Below, piece after piece: positions 19,439 through 28,978 of a stretch of 64,000 nucleotides of DNA. Numbering within the stretch: position 1 is the stretch's first letter; every line of letters starts with the position of its first letter. This DNA comes from Chromohalobacter canadensis. GTDB lineage: Bacteria; Pseudomonadota; Gammaproteobacteria; Pseudomonadales; Halomonadaceae. Position numbers and translations under genes: made by a program. The DNA lies in NCBI RefSeq assembly GCF_029544075.1, contig NZ_JAJQJH010000001.1, forward strand, positions 496,001 through 560,000. The letters are read 5' to 3'. The notes under the pieces are model-generated. The model saw only the letters and a list, made by a program, of their open reading frames with translations, had not been told where the DNA came from and did no database searches.

Positions 19439-21220
19439 ATGGCGTCTTCCCAGTCACCCACCGATCTACAGTTGGCGCTTAAAAGCTGTCGACATTCGTT
19501 TGTCATGGTGGGCTTCTTCAGCATGTTCATCAACTTGCTCATGCTGGTGCCGCCGCTCTACATGCTGCAGGTCTACGACCGCGTCATCTCCTCGCGGAGC
19601 GAAGACACCCTGTTGATGCTCACCCTGGTGGTGGTGTTTCTGTTCTGCGTCATGGGCGGGCTCGAGTTCATCCGCTCGCGTATTCTGGTACGCGTCGGCA
19701 ACCGGCTGGATACGCAAATCAACGAGCGCCTATATAGCGCCATGTTCCGCCGGGGCGTGCTGACCGCCGGGCAACAAACGGCGCAGCCCCTCAGCGACTT
19801 GACCAACTTGCGTCAATTCCTGACCGGCAATGGCTTGTTTGCCTTTTTCGATGCGCCCTGGACACCGGTTTTCATCGGGGTGCTGTTCCTGTTCGACGTC
19901 TGGTTCGGCGTTTTTGCGACCATCGCGGCGCTGATCCTGCTCGCGCTGGCCATCGCCAACGAGAAAGCCACCAAGGGTCTTCTCGCCGAAGCTAATAGCG
20001 AAAACATCAAAGCGCAGGACCTGGCCAACTCCAACTTGCGCAATGCCGAAGTATTGCATGCCATGGGTATGCTGCCCGGCATCATGGGCCGCTGGTCGGC
20101 CAAGCATCACCATTTTCTGGCCAAGCAGTCCCAAGCCAGCGACCGCGCGGGCATGTTGTCGAATATCTCCAAGGTGCTGCGCATGATGTTCCAGTCGCTC
20201 ATCCTCGGGTTGGGTGCGCTGCTGGTCCTCGAAGGCGACTTGACGCCGGGCATGATGATCGCCGGCTCGATCCTCATGGGCCGTGCCTTGTCACCCATCG
20301 ACCAGATGATCGGTAGCTGGAAGGGCTTCGTCAGCGCACGCAGCGCTTATCATCGCCTCAACGAATTGTTCGAGAAGGTGCCCGCCGAGCAACGCCGCAT
20401 GTCACTGCCCGCGCCGGAAGGCCGGCTATCGATCGAAAGCGTCGCCGCCGCGCCGCCGGGCGCGCGTATGGCGACGATTCGCGGCATTAACTTTGAAACC
20501 GCGCCGGGTGAGCACATCGGTATCATTGGTCCCAGCGCCGCCGGCAAGTCCACCCTGGCTCGCGTGTTGCTGGGGATCTGGCCGTCGCAGGTTGGCACGG
20601 TTCGCCTGGACGGTGCGGATATCAGCCAGTGGAACCGGGACGAACTGGGACCCTACATTGGTTATCTGCCCCAGGACATCGAACTTTTCGACGGCACCAT
20701 CAGCGAGAATATCGCGCGTTTCGGCGAGGTCGATCCCGAAAAGGTCGTCGCCGCAGCCAAAAAAGCCGGCGTTCACGAGATGGTGTTGCAACTGGGCAAC
20801 GGCTACGACACCTACATCAATGCCAGTAGCGGCGCGCTCTCCGGTGGTCAGCGTCAGCGCGTCGGTCTGGCGCGGGCCTTGTATGATGACCCCGCCCTCG
20901 TGGTGCTTGATGAGCCCAACTCCAATCTCGACGACAACGGCGAGCGCGCCCTCAGCCAAGCCATCGAAACGCTCAAGCGAGAAGGTGCCACGTTGTTCGT
21001 CATCAGTCATCGACAGAGTGTACTCAAGCACGTCGATCAACTGTTAGTGCTGAAGGACGGTCAGGTCAGCATGTTCGGTCCACGCGATCAGGTCATGGCG
21101 CGCTTTGCCCAAAAGGGCAACAAGCAGGGGCAAGACAGTAACGCTCGCTTGAAAGCCGTCCACGCCTCGCAGGGAACCCAGCCCGCTCCACGTCGCAACG
21201 ATTCCACGCCGGAGGCGTAA
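19439..21220 (+). CDS. Type I secretion ABC exporter (PrtD/RsaD type)
   Basis: 593 residues. An ABC transmembrane domain occupies about 20-310 and an ATPase domain about 335-570, without an N-terminal C39 peptidase domain. Walker A GPSAAGKST, signature LSGGQRQRVGLARAL, Walker B LVVLDEPNSNLDD. This is the PrtD/AprD group, which exports proteases, S-layer proteins and RTX cargo with uncleaved C-terminal signals. It is the first gene of a three-gene secretion operon. Likely clients in this window are the acidic or RTX-like products at 33029, 44444 and 55774. The C-terminus has an extra basic, Gln-rich tail. Confidence 0.93.
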   Translation: MASSQSPTDLQLALKSCRHSFVMVGFFSMFINLLMLVPPLYMLQVYDRVISSRSEDTLLMLTLVVVFLFCVMGGLEFIRSRILVRVGNRLDTQINERLYSAMFRRGVLTAGQQTAQPLSDLTNLRQFLTGNGLFAFFDAPWTPVFIGVLFLFDVWFGVFATIAALILLALAIANEKATKGLLAEANSENIKAQDLANSNLRNAEVLHAMGMLPGIMGRWSAKHHHFLAKQSQASDRAGMLSNISKVLRMMFQSLILGLGALLVLEGDLTPGMMIAGSILMGRALSPIDQMIGSWKGFVSARSAYHRLNELFEKVPAEQRRMSLPAPEGRLSIESVAAAPPGARMATIRGINFETAPGEHIGIIGPSAAGKSTLARVLLGIWPSQVGTVRLDGADISQWNRDELGPYIGYLPQDIELFDGTISENIARFGEVDPEKVVAAAKKAGVHEMVLQLGNGYDTYINASSGALSGGQRQRVGLARALYDDPALVVLDEPNSNLDDNGERALSQAIETLKREGATLFVISHRQSVLKHVDQLLVLKDGQVSMFGPRDQVMARFAQKGNKQGQDSNARLKAVHASQGTQPAPRRNDSTPEA

Positions 21221-21221
21221 C

Positions 21222-22610
21222 ATGGCGGAGAAAGACTCCTCCCAAGAGATTCAAACGGCATCCGAGCGCCGCGCCGCCTCGCCCGAAACCTATGAAGGTG
21301 AAAGTACCGTCGCGCAGCAGCACCCCCCGACCAGCGACAAACGCCATCGACGTCTGGGTGTACTCATCCTGCTGGTGGCCCTGGGCGGCTTCGGCGGCTG
21401 GGCCATGTGGGCTGAGCTCGCCGTCGCGGTCGTCGCCCCCGGCTCGGTCTCGGTCGAGTCCTTCAAGAAGACGATCCAGCATTACGAAGGGGGTATCGTG
21501 AGCGAGCTGCCTGTCTCCGACGGCGACCACGTCGAGGCGGGCGATACCCTGATCGTGCTCGACAAGACCCAAGCCCAGTCGCAACTATCGATCGCCAAGT
21601 CGCAATACCTGATCAATCGTGCCGCCGAGGTTCGCTTGCTCGCCGAGCAAGCCGGCAACGACACCCTCAGTTTCCCCAAGGAACTCGTCGAGGCCGATAC
21701 CCCGCGCGTGCAAGAAGTGGTCGGCGTGCAGCGGGCACTGTTCGCCGCGCGGCGCCAAGCCCAGCAAAGCACGTTGGAAGGCCTCGATGAACAGATCGAA
21801 CAAATGCGCGGCCAGATCGATGGGCTCGAACAACAGATCGGCATCAACCAGCAGCGCATTACGTCCCTGAAGGAAGAAGCCGCGGACTTTCGCTCGCTGT
21901 TCAAGGAAGGCTTGGGTGACAACCAGCGGCTGCGCGAGCTGGAACGCCAGATTCTCGAATACCAGGGCCAGAACGCACAGCATAAGTCCGAGATCGCGCG
22001 CTTGAAATCGCAAATCAGTGGCAACGACGTGCAAAAGCAGGTCAAGCGTCAGGAATATCAAAAAGAAATCGGTGAGCAGCTACGCCAGGCGCAATCCCAG
22101 ATCGCCGACGCCGAAGAACGCATTACCGCGTTGAGCGATCAGGTCAAGCGTACCACCATCACCGCGCCGGTTGCCGGCACCGTGGTCGGCATGAAGGTGC
22201 ATACCATTGGCGCCGTGGTCCGCTCGGGCGACCCGATCATGAATGTCGTGCCCAGCAATGACGGCTTCGTCGTCGAGGCCCGCGTGCCTGACCGCGACAT
22301 CGACAACATCTACAAAGGTCAGGAAGCCGAGATTCGCTTCAGCGCCTTCAACCAGCGCCTGACCAACGTCATTAAAGGCGAAGTTGCCAATGTGTCGGCT
22401 GACACCTTCGAAGACGAAGCGACGGGCTCTAAGTACTACAAGGCACGCGTACGCGTCACCGATGCTGGACGCGAGGATATGACCGATAGTATGCAGCTGC
22501 TCGCCGGCATGCCTGCGGAAGTATTAATCAAGACCGGAGAGCGCACATTCGCCAGTTATATCGCCAAGCCGATTACCGATATGCTGTCACGTGCGATGCG
22601 GGAGGAATGA
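21222..22610 (+). CDS. HlyD family type I secretion adaptor
   Basis: 462 residues, starting 1 bp after the exporter stop. One transmembrane helix (about 44-66, LGVLILLVALGGFGGWAMWA) follows a cytoplasmic tail. It is followed by lipoyl-like half motifs (VSELPVSDGDHVEAGDTLIV and ITAPVAGTVVGMKVHTIGAV) around a long alpha-helical coiled coil (about 150-310), then a beta-barrel domain. It is the periplasmic adaptor linking the ABC exporter to the TolC-type pore encoded next. The stop overlaps the next start (ATGA). Confidence 0.95.
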   Translation: MAEKDSSQEIQTASERRAASPETYEGESTVAQQHPPTSDKRHRRLGVLILLVALGGFGGWAMWAELAVAVVAPGSVSVESFKKTIQHYEGGIVSELPVSDGDHVEAGDTLIVLDKTQAQSQLSIAKSQYLINRAAEVRLLAEQAGNDTLSFPKELVEADTPRVQEVVGVQRALFAARRQAQQSTLEGLDEQIEQMRGQIDGLEQQIGINQQRITSLKEEAADFRSLFKEGLGDNQRLRELERQILEYQGQNAQHKSEIARLKSQISGNDVQKQVKRQEYQKEIGEQLRQAQSQIADAEERITALSDQVKRTTITAPVAGTVVGMKVHTIGAVVRSGDPIMNVVPSNDGFVVEARVPDRDIDNIYKGQEAEIRFSAFNQRLTNVIKGEVANVSADTFEDEATGSKYYKARVRVTDAGREDMTDSMQLLAGMPAEVLIKTGERTFASYIAKPITDMLSRAMREE

Positions 22611-24124
22611 TGCGCGTTCGGCACTGCCTACTACCGTTAGCTTTGGGTGTCATGCTGAATCACCCGGCGCTGGCGCAGGAAGAAGGGCGCTCGCTGCCCG
22701 ATCTTTCCGCGTACGACAACGCCAGCGACCCCCACGCCACCGGCGGGGCTACCTCGCCGGCGCCAATGGACGCCGAGGGTGGCCCTGTGCTGCCCTCGCT
22801 GCCGGGGCTGTTCGAGCAAGCGTTGCGTCACGATGCCGACCTGTCTCAGCAGCGCTACCAGCTCGAAGCCACCCGGCAAGATATCCCCAAGGCCCAGGCC
22901 GGATTGTTGCCCCAGCTCGAGGCGAGCGCCAGCTACAACTATCAAGAGTCGGAGAACTACTACACCGATAACCCCAGCTACGACCCAGGCAATGAGCGCG
23001 TCAACCCAGACTATGAGGCGCGCTATCAAGGCCGCACCAAGGACACGGTCTGGCAAGTGCAGCTGACGCAGCCGCTGTTCAGCGTGGAGCGCTGGCGCCA
23101 GGTCGACAAAGCCGAGGCCCAGGTCGAAGCCAGCGAGTTCAAGCTGGCGGTAGGCGAACGTGACCTGGCCCTGAAAGTCTCTGAGGCCTATCTCAATGCC
23201 TTTCTCGCCTCGCGCAAGCTGGGGCTTCTCGACTCCAAGCGTGAATCCTTGAAGGCCAAGAGCCGGCAAGCGCAGCGTTCCTATGATCTTGGCGTGGGGG
23301 ATCGCATCAACGTGCTCGAGGCTCAGTCGCGCCTCGACCAAGCCATCGCCGACCAGGTCAAGGCCGAGAACGAGTTGTCCAACGCCCTGAGCGACCTGCA
23401 GCGCCTGACCGGGCGACTACCTGATTTCGGTGCGCCAACGCTGGGCGACCTGACCCAGGCCGATGTCGACGCCGCCTGGGATGACACCGACACCTGGCTG
23501 GAGCGTGCCAAGACCAACCTCCAGGTCAAACTGGCGCGTGCGCAGCGCCGCGCCGCCCAGGTCGACACCGGCGTGCGCAGTGCCGGCCATTATCCGGAGC
23601 TCAATCTCAACGTCAGCTACTCCGATCGCGCCTCCAACGATCCCTTCCGCGAAAGCCAGGACACCTCGGCCTCGCTGCAACTCTCGGTGCCCATCTACCA
23701 GGGTGGCTACACCTCGGCGGACGTGCGCCAGGGCGAGCTGACCGCCAAGGCCAGGCAAGCCGCCGTGACCAACGAGCTCAACCTGGCGCGCCAGGAAGCG
23801 CGCAAGCGCCTGCGCAGTCTGCAGGGCGGCGTGCGTCAGCTCGAAGCGCTGCAGCAGTCCATCCAGTCCAGCCGTTTGTTCCTGGAAGCGGCCGAAAAAG
23901 GCGAACAATTGGGCCTGCGCGACCTGGTAGATGTTCTCGATGCCCGCGCCGAGTTGTATGATCTGAGGATTCAGTTCGTCGAAGCCTTGCGTCAGTACCT
24001 GCTCGACGACCTCAACCTACAAGCGGCGGTGGGCGATCTGGGAACCCCCGATCTGGTGGATGCCATGGCGCTTCTCGGTCGTATCACGGGCAAGGATGTC
24101 AATGATTCCGAGAACAAGCGGTAG
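22607..24124 (+). CDS. TolC family outer membrane pore of the type I system
   Basis: 505 residues. A signal peptide (RVRHCLLPLALGVMLNHPALAQ) precedes a ~50-residue Asp/Ala-rich insertion, then two TolC repeats (LPGLFEQALRHDADLSQQRY; DTDTWLERAKTNLQVKLARA). LGVGDRINVLEAQSRLDQAI and LGLRDLVDVLDARAELYDLR are the matching repeat motifs. It completes the exporter-adaptor-pore set. It is clearly distinct from the stand-alone TolC at 3055-4527. The next gene starts inside its last 23 bases. Confidence 0.94.
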   Translation: MMRVRHCLLPLALGVMLNHPALAQEEGRSLPDLSAYDNASDPHATGGATSPAPMDAEGGPVLPSLPGLFEQALRHDADLSQQRYQLEATRQDIPKAQAGLLPQLEASASYNYQESENYYTDNPSYDPGNERVNPDYEARYQGRTKDTVWQVQLTQPLFSVERWRQVDKAEAQVEASEFKLAVGERDLALKVSEAYLNAFLASRKLGLLDSKRESLKAKSRQAQRSYDLGVGDRINVLEAQSRLDQAIADQVKAENELSNALSDLQRLTGRLPDFGAPTLGDLTQADVDAAWDDTDTWLERAKTNLQVKLARAQRRAAQVDTGVRSAGHYPELNLNVSYSDRASNDPFRESQDTSASLQLSVPIYQGGYTSADVRQGELTAKARQAAVTNELNLARQEARKRLRSLQGGVRQLEALQQSIQSSRLFLEAAEKGEQLGLRDLVDVLDARAELYDLRIQFVEALRQYLLDDLNLQAAVGDLGTPDLVDAMALLGRITGKDVNDSENKR

Positions 24125-25478
24125 CGATATGCTGCGCATGGCGATGCGGTGTTTCGATGCCGGCATCGCCATGGGCGTGTCTTGGCTGGCCTTTCTGCTC
24201 ATGCCCTCGCTTGCCTATCGCGAGGGCATCGAGTATCCGCTGTTGATTCTTGTCGGCTCGCTATTGCTGCCCGCCGTGGGCGAGCTCTTCGGTCTCTACC
24301 GGCCATGGCGTGGGCGTAGCCTGTTTTCCATGTTTGGCGTCTATTGCTTGAGCTGGCTGATGACCGTGATCGTGCTCAGCCTGTTTCTGGTGGCGACACA
24401 GAGTACGTACATTTTCTCGCGGCTCTGGATGGGGAGCGCCGCACTTGGCGTGCTCATTTCGGGGTTTTTACTGCGAGCGGGGCTTTACCTTTACTTACGT
24501 CGACTGCGTTCGACAGGGCGCAACCTCAAGTGCGTGGTGGTCATCGGCACGCCGAGCAATGTCGAGCGCATTCAATCGCATCTGACGAGCATGCGGTATA
24601 TCGGCTATCGCGTGCAGCGCACGATCCTCGTTGACGACCCCCAGGCGCTGCCCGGACGGATCGAGTCGCTCGTCAATGAAGCCACCTTCAAGCGGGATTT
24701 TCATGAAATCTGGCTGAGCCTGCCGCTCTCCCAGGGTGACACCGTCAAGTGCATCGCCGAACAACTGATTGCGCTCCCGGTGGATGTCCGCTATTTCCCC
24801 GACCTGACGGATGTGCGCCTGCTCAACCACCGCATGACGCAGGTCGCCGACCTGTTCTCGTTGGACTTGAACTACAGCCCGCTGGATGGCGCCTCGCGCA
24901 TCGTCAAGAACATTGAGGACCGGGTGCTGGGCGGGCTTTTGTTCGTCGGGTTTTTCCCCATCATGCTGCTCATCGCGCTCCTGGTCGCCTGCACCATGGG
25001 GCGCCCGGTTCTCTTCAAGCAGCACCGGCACGGGCTCGACGGCAAACGCTTTCGCATCTATAAATTCCGCACCATGCGAGCGCACACTGCTGCTCCCTGC
25101 CTGCATCAAGCGCAACGCAACGACCCTCGTATCACATCGCTGGGGCATTTCTTGCGTCGCACCAGCCTGGACGAGCTACCGCAGCTCTACAACGTGCTAC
25201 AAGGGCGCATGTCGCTCGTCGGGCCGCGTCCCCACGCTATGGACCATAACGTCTACTACAAGGACGTCATCGCCGATTACATGCAGCGTCACCGCGTCAA
25301 GCCAGGCATGACCGGCTGGGCGCAAGTCAACGGCCTGCGCGGCGAGACGCGTGAACTGCGCGACATGGAAAAGCGCGTCAATTACGACCTCTTTTACATC
25401 AATAATTGGTCGCTCGGGCTGGACCTCAAGATCCTGGCGATGACCTTCAAGCGAGGCTTCTTCAACCACCAGCCGTGA
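24102..25478 (+). CDS. Undecaprenyl-phosphate sugar-1-phosphate transferase (WcaJ/WbaP type)
   Basis: 458 residues from the ATG at 24102 (AAGG 6 bases upstream, inside the previous gene); a later ATG at 24129 is also possible. Four N-terminal transmembrane helices, a Rossmann-like middle domain (VVVIGTPSNVERIQSHL) and a final helix lead to the bacterial sugar transferase domain. Motifs there: KFRTMRAH, DPRITSLGHFLRRTSLDELP, MSLVGPRPHAMDHN and KPGMTGWAQVNGLRGETREL. It loads the first sugar phosphate, probably glucose or galactose, onto undecaprenyl phosphate to begin a surface polysaccharide repeat. Overlap with the secretion operon suggests joint expression. It converges with the GT2 gene only 10 bp away. 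Confidence 0.9.
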   Translation: MIPRTSGSDMLRMAMRCFDAGIAMGVSWLAFLLMPSLAYREGIEYPLLILVGSLLLPAVGELFGLYRPWRGRSLFSMFGVYCLSWLMTVIVLSLFLVATQSTYIFSRLWMGSAALGVLISGFLLRAGLYLYLRRLRSTGRNLKCVVVIGTPSNVERIQSHLTSMRYIGYRVQRTILVDDPQALPGRIESLVNEATFKRDFHEIWLSLPLSQGDTVKCIAEQLIALPVDVRYFPDLTDVRLLNHRMTQVADLFSLDLNYSPLDGASRIVKNIEDRVLGGLLFVGFFPIMLLIALLVACTMGRPVLFKQHRHGLDGKRFRIYKFRTMRAHTAAPCLHQAQRNDPRITSLGHFLRRTSLDELPQLYNVLQGRMSLVGPRPHAMDHNVYYKDVIADYMQRHRVKPGMTGWAQVNGLRGETRELRDMEKRVNYDLFYINNWSLGLDLKILAMTFKRGFFNHQP

Positions 25479-25488
25479 CGGCGGGCCG

Positions 25489-26412
25489 CTAGCGCTCGAC
25501 GGCCCAATAACCGCGATTCATGGAAAGGCGGCGCTTGAGGCGCAACGGTAGCGAGCGCTCGTGCCTTCCTAGCCGGTAGCCCAGATACTTGAGTGCGTTG
25601 CGGATGAACGCCCCGGGGATCGCCCACGGTGCATGACGCGCCAGATACCGCAGCTCCGATACCACGAAGCGCTGGCCCTCACGCTCGGCGTTACCCGTCA
25701 TCTCGAGTATCCACCGTTCGCGGGCATGCAGCACCCCAATATCGAAATAGCGGCGAAACTCCTGGCCCCAGGAATAATTGTGCGAATGCTGCACGCACGC
25801 CTGGGCGCAATATGCCAGGTGCCACCCCGCCTGGAGCAACCGCGCGCCCGCCACCATGTCCTCGCTCAGGATAGCGCCGTGCGGGAACCCTCCCGCATCG
25901 AGCAAGGCCTGGCGCCGGTAGGCGGCGAATGAATTGGACAAGAACGCCGCCTTGATGCCCCAGCGCGTCATGTCCGACGGGGTGACGCGATGGTCACGGG
26001 TGGGATAGTTGAACAGCCGCGCGTGCGCGGCAATAGGAGAGGCATCGTGATGCGGCAACTGGCGTCCATAGGCCGCGCCCACGTTGGGGTCATCGAACGC
26101 CGCGAGCAAGTGATCGATGGCCTCCGGCGAGGCCAGCAGCGCATCCTGGGTGAGAAATATCACGACCTCGCACTGCGCGAGTTGGTGCAGGGCCCAGTCC
26201 CGCGTACCACCATGATCGAAGTCCGCCCGTGCGATGACCTCGACGCGACAACCGGCCTGCCTGGCCAGCCTCGCTGTAGCATCATCCGAGGACGAGTCGA
26301 TGACGAGAATGCGCGCCCCCTGAGAAGCCGTCACCGTGCGCTCCAGCCACTCTTTCCACGTCTGCCCCGCGTTGAGGGTGGGGACGCATAGCGTCGCTTT
26401 CATCAATTCCAT
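25489..26412 (-). CDS. Glycosyltransferase family 2, rhamnosyltransferase-like
   Basis: 307 residues; a start three codons later (26403) has a better-placed GGA. GT-A fold: CVPTLNAGQTWKEWLE, nucleotide-binding VIDSSSDDAT, FLTQDALLASPEAIDHL and the acceptor-side SEDMVAGARLLQAGW. GGTRDWALH is characteristic of the rhamnosyltransferase-like GT2 group. A cytoplasmic enzyme adding one residue to the lipid-linked glycan is likely. dTDP-rhamnose would be supplied by rmlBACD at 57478-60937. It is the only minus-strand gene of the polysaccharide block. Confidence 0.85.
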   Translation of the reverse strand: MELMKATLCVPTLNAGQTWKEWLERTVTASQGARILVIDSSSDDATARLARQAGCRVEVIARADFDHGGTRDWALHQLAQCEVVIFLTQDALLASPEAIDHLLAAFDDPNVGAAYGRQLPHHDASPIAAHARLFNYPTRDHRVTPSDMTRWGIKAAFLSNSFAAYRRQALLDAGGFPHGAILSEDMVAGARLLQAGWHLAYCAQACVQHSHNYSWGQEFRRYFDIGVLHARERWILEMTGNAEREGQRFVVSELRYLARHAPWAIPGAFIRNALKYLGYRLGRHERSLPLRLKRRLSMNRGYWAVER

Positions 26413-26706
26413 GCTTTTCGTTGCCCAGTGCCAGGTCCGTTTATCGTACGACGCTCAATGAATGGCGCGGGCCGCGGTTTAACAGCCGGATGTGCGGTTG
26501 CAGCGGCCCTGAAATCATGCCTTGCCTTGCGAGCCTGATGGCGTGTCAGTCTTGAGGATGACACCGCTGACGAAGACCGCCAAGAGTAGCCCATTGGCGA
26601 CAATTCTCATTAAAACGCGACTGCTGTAATATGCCCCATCTGATTATCGAGGCGAGCGGCAGCCCGAATGATACGCTGGCTTTGCCCCCGTTGGAAAAGA
26701 GGTCCG

Positions 26707-27537
26707 ATGAATCCACACACTTTTCAACCGGCATCGCCCCCCGCGATGCTGGCGCGCCTATGGCGTTACCGTGGTTTGACGCTGAGGATGGTTCAGCGCG
26801 ATGTGCTTGGGCGCTACAAAGGGTCCGTGCTGGGCCTGGCTTGGTCGTTCTTCACCCCCATCATCATGCTGGGCGTCTACACTTTTGTATTTACGGTCGT
26901 GTTCGAAGCACGCTGGGGAATCGAGGCGGAAGGGGGACAGGCGCACTTCGCCCTCCAACTGTTTGCAGGGCTGATCGTCCATGGCCTGTTCGCCGAAGTG
27001 CTCAACCGCGCTCCCTCGTTGATCCTGGCCAATAACAACTACGTCAAGAAAGTCGTCTTTCCACTGGAAATCCTGCCGATGATCCCGCTGGGATCGTCGC
27101 TCTTTCATGCCTCGGTCAGCGTCGTGGTACTACTGGGGGCCGAGCTGTTCATCGACGGGGGCGTTCCGGCGACGGTCATTCTGCTGCCGATCGTGTTGCT
27201 GCCGCTGATAGTACTATCAATGGGGCTGGGCTGGCTGCTTGCCTCGCTGGGCGTGTTCCTGCGGGATATAGGCCAGACCATCTCGCTGCTGACCACCATG
27301 TTGCTGTTTCTATCGCCCGTCTTCTATCCGCTATCCGCGTTACCCGAAACGTTTCGCCCGTTCATACTGGCCAATCCGCTCACCTTCATCATCGAGCAGA
27401 CACGACATGTCGCCATCGACGGGCAACTGCCCGACTGGGGCGGGTTGAGCGTCTATCTGCTGGGGGCACTGGTTATCGCCTGGCTAGGTTTCGCCTGGTT
27501 CCAGAAAACGCGCAAGGGGTTTGCCGATGTCCTCTGA
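26707..27537 (+). CDS. wzm: O-polysaccharide ABC transporter permease (Wzm type)
   Basis: 276 residues from the ATG at 26707 (AAGAGG just upstream). Six transmembrane helices of the ABC-2 fold, with the N-terminal LTLRMVQRDVLGRYKGSVLG typical of Wzm/TagG proteins and ANPLTFIIEQTRHVAIDGQL near the last helices. With Wzt it exports a finished undecaprenyl-linked polysaccharide to the periplasm for ligation to lipid A core. The next gene overlaps by 11 bp. The 294-bp gap upstream to the GT2 gene holds no gene; a TAATAT box near 26627 may be a promoter. Confidence 0.9.
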   Translation: MNPHTFQPASPPAMLARLWRYRGLTLRMVQRDVLGRYKGSVLGLAWSFFTPIIMLGVYTFVFTVVFEARWGIEAEGGQAHFALQLFAGLIVHGLFAEVLNRAPSLILANNNYVKKVVFPLEILPMIPLGSSLFHASVSVVVLLGAELFIDGGVPATVILLPIVLLPLIVLSMGLGWLLASLGVFLRDIGQTISLLTTMLLFLSPVFYPLSALPETFRPFILANPLTFIIEQTRHVAIDGQLPDWGGLSVYLLGALVIAWLGFAWFQKTRKGFADVL

Positions 27538-28978
27538 TGTCACCGATGAAATCGCGCATTCACAAAAAGACTACACCGACACCGACCCCGCTCTGTCGCC
27601 AAACGCAGACAGTGCGATACGGGTCAACGACGTTGCCAAGTATTACCAGATCTATGCCAGCCCCGGCGATCGCCTGAAGCAATTCATCGTGCCTCGCCTG
27701 CAGCGGCTCGTCGGCCTTGCACCGAGTCACTACGGCCGCGAATTTCGCGCCCTCGACGGGGTTTCCTTCGATATTCCTCGCGGTGAAACCGTTGGCATCA
27801 TCGGGCGCAACGGCTCGGGCAAGTCGACCCTGCTGCAAATGATCTGCGGCACGCTCGCCCCCACCGGCGGCGAGATAGCCACCCACGGGCGTATCGCTGC
27901 CTTGCTGGAGCTGGGGGCGGGTTTCGACCCCGAGTTCACCGGGCGTGAAAACGTCTACATGAACGCCACCGTGCTGGGCCTCACCCGCAGCGAGATCGAT
28001 GCACGCTTCGATGACATCCTGGCGTTCTCCGAAATCGGCGATTTCATCGACCAGCCCGTCAAGACCTACTCTAGCGGCATGTACGTGCGCCTGGCCTTTG
28101 CGGTCATCGCCCACGTCGATGCCGACATCCTGGTGATCGACGAAGCGTTGGCAGTTGGCGACGCCTTCTTCGTGCAGAAGTGCATGCGCTTTCTGCGCCA
28201 GTTCATGAAGACCGGGACCGTGATTTTCGTTAGCCACGACACCTCGGCGGTGCTCAGCCTCTGCCAGCGAGCCATCTGGCTGGATGGCGGCCGGGTAGTC
28301 GCCGAAGGCGAGCCCAAGGAAGTCGCCAACGCCTACCTGGAGGCCTTCTTCGAGTCCAGCCAGGGGGCCAGTCAAGCCACGACGGGCGGCAAGGCATCGA
28401 GCCGCGGCCATAAGCGTCGCAAGACACGGGACATGCGACTCGACTTCATCAACACCACCCAGCATCGCAACGACATCGAACTGTTCGAATTCGACCCCTC
28501 GGCGGGCGGCTTCGGCAAGGGTGGGGCGGTAATCGAGAGCGCCGTGCTCACCGATCTGGACGGTCACCCGCTCAGTTGGGTGGTCGGTGGGGAGGAGGTC
28601 ACACTCGAGATTCATGCCCGTGCCAACAGTGACGAACCGCTGCGCCGGCCGATCATCGGCTTTTACGTCAAGGACCGGCTGGGGCAGACCTTGTTCGGCG
28701 ACAACACCTTCGTCACCTATCGTGACGCTCCCGTGAGCACCGGCCCGGGACAGCCGCTCCAGGCCCGCTTCACCTTCCGCATGCCGGTGCTGCCCCACGG
28801 CGACTACAGCATCAGCACCGCGATCGCCGATGGCACCCAGGACGACCACGTCCAGCATCACTGGATACACGACGCGCTCTTCTTCAAGTCACATTCAAGC
28901 AGCCAGAGTCACGGTCTTGTCGGCATTCCCATGCACGATATCAGCCTAGAGGTAGAAAGCCCGTATGAAGCAGATTGA
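27527..28978 (+). CDS. wzt: O-polysaccharide ABC transporter ATPase with C-terminal glycan-binding domain (Wzt)
   Basis: 483 residues from the ATG at 27527; the upstream TTG is less likely. ATPase domain to about residue 265: Walker A GRNGSGKST, signature YSSGMYVRLAFAV, Walker B ILVIDEALAVGD. A linker (GGKASSRGHKRRKTRDM) precedes a C-terminal beta-sandwich of the Wzt_C type (about 320-475), with VTLEIHARANSDEPLRRPII and GFYVKDRLGQTLFGDNTF. In Wzt proteins of this kind the C-terminal domain binds the capped non-reducing end of the glycan. That fits a methyltransferase cap enzyme encoded next, whose start overlaps by 14 bp. Confidence 0.93.
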   Translation: MSSDVTDEIAHSQKDYTDTDPALSPNADSAIRVNDVAKYYQIYASPGDRLKQFIVPRLQRLVGLAPSHYGREFRALDGVSFDIPRGETVGIIGRNGSGKSTLLQMICGTLAPTGGEIATHGRIAALLELGAGFDPEFTGRENVYMNATVLGLTRSEIDARFDDILAFSEIGDFIDQPVKTYSSGMYVRLAFAVIAHVDADILVIDEALAVGDAFFVQKCMRFLRQFMKTGTVIFVSHDTSAVLSLCQRAIWLDGGRVVAEGEPKEVANAYLEAFFESSQGASQATTGGKASSRGHKRRKTRDMRLDFINTTQHRNDIELFEFDPSAGGFGKGGAVIESAVLTDLDGHPLSWVVGGEEVTLEIHARANSDEPLRRPIIGFYVKDRLGQTLFGDNTFVTYRDAPVSTGPGQPLQARFTFRMPVLPHGDYSISTAIADGTQDDHVQHHWIHDALFFKSHSSSQSHGLVGIPMHDISLEVESPYEAD